Of a DNA stretch of 37,068 nt, positions 33,829 to 37,068 are shown in pieces (the stretch's first letter is position 1; each line of letters begins with the position of its first letter). The stretch comes from an uncultured Clostridia bacterium (lineage in GTDB: Bacteria; Bacillota; Clostridia; Christensenellales; Borkfalkiaceae): positions 1 through 37,068 of the forward strand of contig CANRND010000022.1 in the NCBI GenBank assembly GCA_947631905.1, given 5' to 3'. The translations under genes were made by a program, and so were the position numbers. Under the pieces are notes generated by a model that had not been told where the DNA came from, ran no database searches, and saw nothing but the letters and a program-made list of their open reading frames with translations.

Positions 33829-35832
33829 ATGGAGCTTACTTCGGTCCGCGGGATCTCGGACAAGCGCGCCAAAGATCTCGCAAAACTCAATATCACCGAT
33901 ACGGCGGAACTTGTCCGCTACTTTCCGCGCGCCTATCTCGATATGACGAACCGCGTCTCCGTGCGCGAAGTCTACCACAACGATATGGCGCTTCTTGCCT
34001 GCACCCTCGTCTCGGTGGAACCTGTCCGCTATACGGGCAGACGGAAAGTGGTGCGCGCCCTCCTCGCGCAGGGGAGGGATAACTTCACCGCCGTGTGGTT
34101 CAATATGCCCTACATCGCCCAAAAACTCAAACCGGGCGAGTATCTCTTTTACGGTCGGGTGCAGAACTATTACGACCGCATCTCCCTCGTCAATCCCTCT
34201 TTCGAACCCCTCGAAAAGAACAACCGCCTCAAAGGGCTTGTGCCTGTATATCCCCTCAAAGGGTCGCTCACCCAGCGCGTTTTGCGGGACTGTATCGCAA
34301 ACGCCCTCAAAACGGAGCCGATCAAAACGGTCATTCCCGAAGAACTCATCCGCAAATACAAGCTGTCACCTCTTCGGCAGGCGTATCTCGACGTGCATCT
34401 GCCCGAATCGCAGACGCGGCTGAAAAACGCCTCCGAGCGCATCGCCCTCGAAGAGTATTTTACCCTCATTTCGGCGTTCAAACTCATCAAGGGGGACAAA
34501 AACGAGGCGCGGCTCAACCGCTATACCGTCACCGAGCGGGAGGTTGCCGCATTTGAAAAACGCTTCCCGTTCACGTTTACGGCGGGGCAACAGGGCGCGG
34601 TGCGGGCGATCTACGACAATTTGACCTCGCCCGTCCGCATGAACCGCCTCTTGCAGGGAGACGTGGGAAGCGGCAAGACCGCCGTCGCGCTCACGGGCAT
34701 CTTTATGGCGGTGAAGAGCGGCTTCCAGGCCGTCTACCTCTCCCCGACCGAAGTGCTTGCGGCGCAAAATTATCAGGTATTGTGCAAAATATTCCCCGAT
34801 TACCGCGTGGGATACCTTGCGGGCGGTTCCACCGCCAAAGAAAAGCGGGAGATCAAAGCAGCGCTCGAAGCGGGGGAGATCGACATTCTCTGCGGCACGC
34901 ATGCCGTTTTGCAGGGGGACGTCAGGTTTCAAAACCTCGCCTTTTGCGTCTGCGACGAACAGCACCGTTTCGGCGTCTCCCAGCGCAACACGCTGAGCGA
35001 AAAGGGGAACGGCGCAGATGTGCTTGTCATGTCCGCAACGCCCATCCCGAGAACGCTCTCGCTCATCTTCTACGGCGATCTCGACGTCACCACCATTCCC
35101 GATAAACCCAAAGAGCGGCAGGAGATCTCGACCTCGGTCATTCCCTCTTACAAATATGAGGACATGCTCGCCTATATCCGCCGCGAGACGAAAGCGGGCA
35201 GGCAGGCGTATTTCGTCTGCCCCAAGATCGACGATGACGAGGGGCAGGTGACTTCCGTCACCGAGCTTTACGAGGAATTAAAGGGAAAACTCTTCGACGT
35301 GCGCTTTGCCCTACTCCACGGCAAAATGAAAGAGCGGGAAAAGACGGAGATCATGACGGCGTTCAAGAACGGGGAGTACGATTGCCTCGTTTCGACGACC
35401 GTCATCGAGGTGGGCGTAGACGTGCCGAACGCCACCATCATGGTGGTGTATAACGCCGAACGGTTCGGGCTTTCGCAACTCCACCAGCTCCGCGGCAGAG
35501 TGGGGCGGGGGAGCGAAAAGAGCTATTGCTTCCTGCTCGTCGGGAGCGAGAGCGAGACCGCAATGGAGCGGCTGAATATTTTGAAAACGACGACGGACGG
35601 GTTCGAACTTGCCGAAAAGGATCTGGAACTGCGCGGCAGCGGGGACTTTTTCGGCACCCGCCAGAGCGGAAAATTTTTGAGCGATATTAAAAACTTGCGC
35701 TATACCACCAGCGCGATCTTTGCGGCGAAAAAGCTTTCGGACGAGGCGTTTGAAAAGCGGCTCAATTTCGAGGAGATCAAAGAGGCCGCCATGAAAAAGT
35801 ACGACAGCCTGAAAGACGTGGTGTTGAATTGA
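33829..35832 (+). CDS. recG: ATP-dependent DNA helicase RecG
   Basis: RecG remodels stalled forks and Holliday junctions. The N-terminal wedge/OB domain is at about 1-160 (MELTSVRGISDKRAKDLAKL...). Walker A is GDVGSGKTAVA, the DEQH-type Walker B is CDEQHRFGV, and SATPIPRTLSL (motif III) and STTVIEVGVDVPNATIMVV (motif V) lead to QLHQLRGRVGRG (motif VI). A typical C-terminal hook with GSGDFFGTRQSGK follows. I use ATG 33829 (667 residues), because its sequence matches the family's start. The region before it has only a weak ribosome-binding site, and a TATAAT directly abuts the ATG. Confidence 0.95.
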   Translation: MELTSVRGISDKRAKDLAKLNITDTAELVRYFPRAYLDMTNRVSVREVYHNDMALLACTLVSVEPVRYTGRRKVVRALLAQGRDNFTAVWFNMPYIAQKLKPGEYLFYGRVQNYYDRISLVNPSFEPLEKNNRLKGLVPVYPLKGSLTQRVLRDCIANALKTEPIKTVIPEELIRKYKLSPLRQAYLDVHLPESQTRLKNASERIALEEYFTLISAFKLIKGDKNEARLNRYTVTEREVAAFEKRFPFTFTAGQQGAVRAIYDNLTSPVRMNRLLQGDVGSGKTAVALTGIFMAVKSGFQAVYLSPTEVLAAQNYQVLCKIFPDYRVGYLAGGSTAKEKREIKAALEAGEIDILCGTHAVLQGDVRFQNLAFCVCDEQHRFGVSQRNTLSEKGNGADVLVMSATPIPRTLSLIFYGDLDVTTIPDKPKERQEISTSVIPSYKYEDMLAYIRRETKAGRQAYFVCPKIDDDEGQVTSVTELYEELKGKLFDVRFALLHGKMKEREKTEIMTAFKNGEYDCLVSTTVIEVGVDVPNATIMVVYNAERFGLSQLHQLRGRVGRGSEKSYCFLLVGSESETAMERLNILKTTTDGFELAEKDLELRGSGDFFGTRQSGKFLSDIKNLRYTTSAIFAAKKLSDEAFEKRLNFEEIKEAAMKKYDSLKDVVLN

Positions 35833-35840
35833 AAATGAAT

Positions 35841-35875
35841 GCCGCGCGGCGCTTGATTTTCAAGCGCCGCGCGGC
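35841..35875. repeat. Perfect 15-bp GC-rich palindrome after recG
   Basis: Arms at 35841-35855 and 35861-35875 are exact reverse complements with a 5-nt ATTTT loop. The core GCGCTTG-A-TTTTCAAG resembles the inner part of the palindrome at the left edge of the window (4-68). No T-run follows, so it probably slows or processes transcripts, or is a REP-like element. Confidence 0.75.
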
Positions 35876-35885
35876 TGTGTAAAAG

Positions 35886-35908
35886 CGTGGTTTTAAGCTC
35901 AAACCACG
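35886..35908 (-). terminator. Terminator-like hairpin overlapping the end of the minus-strand zinc-ribbon gene
   Basis: CGTGGTTT (35886-35893) and AAACCACG (35901-35908) pair with a 7-nt loop. On the minus strand it overlaps the TGA stop and is followed by CTTTTAC, a weak U-tract. Confidence 0.55.
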
Positions 35909-36228
35909 GAACTTATCGCCGACCCCATCATAACGAGAAGGATCACGATATAGAGCAATGTGATTGCCATCGAGATCGCACTGATGATGATCCCCGCAAG
36001 CGCAAGTCCTTTTCCTTTCCCGCCAAATTCGGGTGCGCGCTTATAGCCGATGATGGAGCAGACCAAACCGGCAATCGCAATAAAGAAAGAGAGAATGAAC
36101 CCGACGATTGCCAAGGCGTTCGTCGCTTCTTGCTGTCGCGGTTTTTCGCTTTCGGACGTTGAAACCCCGCAGTAAAGGCAAATTGCCGCTTTGTCGTCGA
36201 TCTCTTTTCCACAATTTTTGCAAAACAT
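35899..36228 (-). CDS. Zinc-ribbon DUF4190-type membrane protein
   Basis: The 109-residue product opens MFCKNCGKEIDDKAAICLYCG, a four-cysteine zinc ribbon (C3, C6, C17, C20), followed by a linker (about 22-36) and two transmembrane helices (about 38-62 and 77-100) separated by a GYKRAPEFGGKGKG loop. This matches small DUF4190-like membrane proteins, whose function is not established. I choose ATG 36228 because AAAGGAGAA lies 7 nt upstream. A longer frame reaching 36312 has no ribosome-binding site and crosses the regulatory region. It is divergent from the Xre regulator. Confidence 0.82.
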   Translation of the reverse strand: MFCKNCGKEIDDKAAICLYCGVSTSESEKPRQQEATNALAIVGFILSFFIAIAGLVCSIIGYKRAPEFGGKGKGLALAGIIISAISMAITLLYIVILLVMMGSAISSVV

Positions 36229-36264
36229 AACAAGTTCTCCTTTGTTTTTCCAAAATTTTACAAC

Positions 36265-36297
36265 TTTACTTGTTTGAAATATGGTGTTACAAGTAAA
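36265..36297. promoter_or_regulatory. Candidate operator between the zinc-ribbon gene and the Xre regulator
   Basis: TTTACTTGT (36265-36273) is inverted at 36289-36297 (ACAAGTAAA), perfect 9-bp arms with a 15-bp spacer. It sits just upstream of the regulator's -10 box and in the promoter region of the divergent gene, so it could let the regulator control both genes (inference). Confidence 0.6.
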
Positions 36298-36301
36298 ATT
36301 G

Positions 36302-36307
36302 TATAAT
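36302..36307 (+). promoter_or_regulatory. -10 box of the Xre-type regulator, placed for a leaderless mRNA
   Basis: TATAAT at 36302-36307 ends 8 nt before the ATG at 36316. No Shine-Dalgarno sequence is present. The -35 region at 36279-36284 (ATATGG) is a poor match, consistent with a regulated or weak promoter. Confidence 0.55.
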
Positions 36308-36315
36308 TGCACTAA

Positions 36316-36525
36316 ATGGAAAGTAGTTTCGCGGAGAATTTAAGAACGCTTCGCACCGAACAGAAATTTTCGCAGGCGGCACTTGCGAAAGCGATAGGGG
36401 TCACGCAACAGTGCGTAAGCGAGTGGGAGCAAAAGAGAACGGAACCCACGCTCTCCTATCTGTGGCTTCTTGCCGATCTGTTTTCCGTTTCCATCGACGT
36501 CCTTTGCGGAAGAGAGGAATGGTAA
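36316..36525 (+). CDS. Small Xre/Cro-family helix-turn-helix regulator
   Basis: The 69-residue protein is nearly all HTH_3 domain: FAENLRTLRTEQKFSQAALAKAIGVTQQCVSEWEQKRTEPTLSYLWLLADLF. Helix 2 and recognition helix 3 (TQQCVSEWEQ) are clear, and it ends SIDVLCGREEW, as many short Xre proteins do. It probably binds as a dimer. The inverted repeat at 36265-36297 upstream of its own gene and of the divergent zinc-ribbon gene is the obvious candidate operator. Confidence 0.88.
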   Translation: MESSFAENLRTLRTEQKFSQAALAKAIGVTQQCVSEWEQKRTEPTLSYLWLLADLFSVSIDVLCGREEW

Positions 36526-36570
36526 ATTATTCCGCTAAACCGTTCGGGCTTTTTCTTTTTTGAAAAACGC

Positions 36571-36599
36571 TTGACATTTGCTTGAAAATCATATAAGAT
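36571..36599 (+). promoter_or_regulatory. Promoter of ssrA
   Basis: TTGACA (36571-36576), a 17-bp spacer and TAAGAT (36594-36599) lie about 21 nt before the mature tmRNA 5' end. Confidence 0.75.
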
Positions 36600-36620
36600 A
36601 AAAAAGCAGACGACATGTAT

Positions 36621-36998
36621 GGGCCTGTTTCGGATTCGATTGCAAGCGGATTTCGTCGGACGCACGCCGGAGGCTCGGCTCCGTAAAAACGGAAAAATTT
36701 TAATTGCTGATCATAGCGAAATCGCCACCCGGAGAGCTTCGGCTTCCCGTTTGGCACTTGCGGCGTAACTTTTACGCTCCGTTCTGCCCCGAAACCTACG
36801 GTCGGGAACAGAGCGTCATTTGAGTAGGGAACGTTGTTCTTTGGCTGGCTTCCCCCAAAGAGCGATGAATTTCGGAGGCATGCCCGCCGGACGCTTGTCT
36901 GTGGACCGACGGCGGGCGAGATTTGACCACAGACTAAGCGTGTAGTGTCCGCGGAGGAACCTTGTAAGACCGCAGTTCAACTCTGCGCAGGTCCACCA
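36621..36998 (+). ncRNA. ssrA: Transfer-messenger RNA (tmRNA)
   Basis: The 5' end GGGCCTGTTTCGGATTCGAT pairs in the acceptor arm (GGGCCTG, 36621-36627) with CAGGTCC (36988-36994), followed by A and encoded CCA (36996-36998). The T-arm GCAGTTCAACTCTGC is at 36972-36986. The tag reading frame ends LALAA and TAA at 36766-36768, the standard degradation signal. Counting back to the GCT at 36706 gives a 20-residue tag (ADHSEIATRRASASRLALAA), though the exact resume codon is not certain. The length, about 378 nt, is normal. It rescues ribosomes stalled on broken mRNAs. Confidence 0.95.
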
Positions 36999-37002
36999 AA
37001 TC

Positions 37003-37060
37003 AAAATAATCCGAACTCAACAAGGGTGATTGTAACCCACGATTGGTTCGGATTTATTTT
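37003..37060 (+). terminator. Terminator after ssrA (long interrupted stem)
   Basis: AAAATAATCCGAAC (37003-37016) pairs with GTTCGGATTTATTTT (37046-37060), with one bulged T. The loop contains a smaller GGGT/ACCC stem. The 3' arm is T-rich. Confidence 0.65.
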
Positions 37061-37068
37061 GTATCTCG

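Noticed and set aside
36816-37004. 62-codon minus-strand frame at the right end
   Set aside because: It is antisense to the tmRNA 3' half. The tRNA-like domain and CCA end explain the sequence.

Overview
The window looks like a chromosomal segment of a Gram-positive, Clostridia-type bacterium with a GC-rich core genome. The best evidence is a housekeeping block from position 17042 to 35832 that follows the Bacillus subtilis yloC-to-recG neighbourhood: yicC/yloC, gmk, rpoZ, priA, def, fmt, rsmB, rlmN, rpe, thiN, spoVM, rpmB, the Asp23-type yloU, yloV (fakA) and recG. The spoVM microgene (21 codons, 26683-26748) indicates descent from an endospore-forming lineage. Genus and species cannot be read from the sequence. 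Compared with B. subtilis as I recall it, remA, coaBC, the prpC-prkC-rsgA trio and the sdaAB-sdaAA pair are missing.

Region 1-5330 is AT-rich and foreign in character. It holds a nested palindrome, a four-gene set (an aldolase of the aminodideoxyheptulosonate synthase type, a VOC/glyoxalase-fold protein, a 514-residue protein I do not recognise and a three-helix membrane protein), a decayed WrbA-like flavodoxin gene, and a convergent aspartate kinase. A broken large serine recombinase (about 5441-6769) separates this from the core genome, next to a tRNA-Ser(GGA) on the minus strand.

Region 7000-17000 is core genome: two multi-spanning membrane proteins, a phosphoglucomutase/phosphomannomutase, a sn-glycerol-1-phosphate dehydrogenase-like gene (with two tandem 22-bp palindromes at the junction), rpsU with a consensus promoter and terminator, a small unknown protein, pcrA (apparently with a leaderless mRNA) and ligA.

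Region 17000-27632 is one tightly packed operon-like run for RNA decay/transcription (yicC, rpoZ), nucleotide metabolism (gmk), replication restart (priA), N-terminal formyl-Met handling (def, fmt), rRNA methylation (rsmB, rlmN), pentose phosphate and thiamine metabolism (rpe, thiN), spore-coat assembly (spoVM) and a membrane-dipeptidase-family enzyme. Several of these genes overlap by ATGA.

Region 27633-31250 is accessory: a promoter followed at once by a structured RNA leader with a terminator-like hairpin, a zinc-ribbon/BspA-type LRR surface protein, about 0.75 kb of intergenic repeats including a MITE-like element, a lipoprotein and a small membrane protein. From 31253 the conserved block resumes with rpmB (minus), asp23/yloU, fakA/yloV and recG. 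The right end has a zinc-ribbon membrane protein divergent from an Xre-type regulator across a likely shared operator, and then a complete tmRNA gene (ssrA) with promoter and terminator. I saw no CRISPR array, rRNA or intact insertion sequence.
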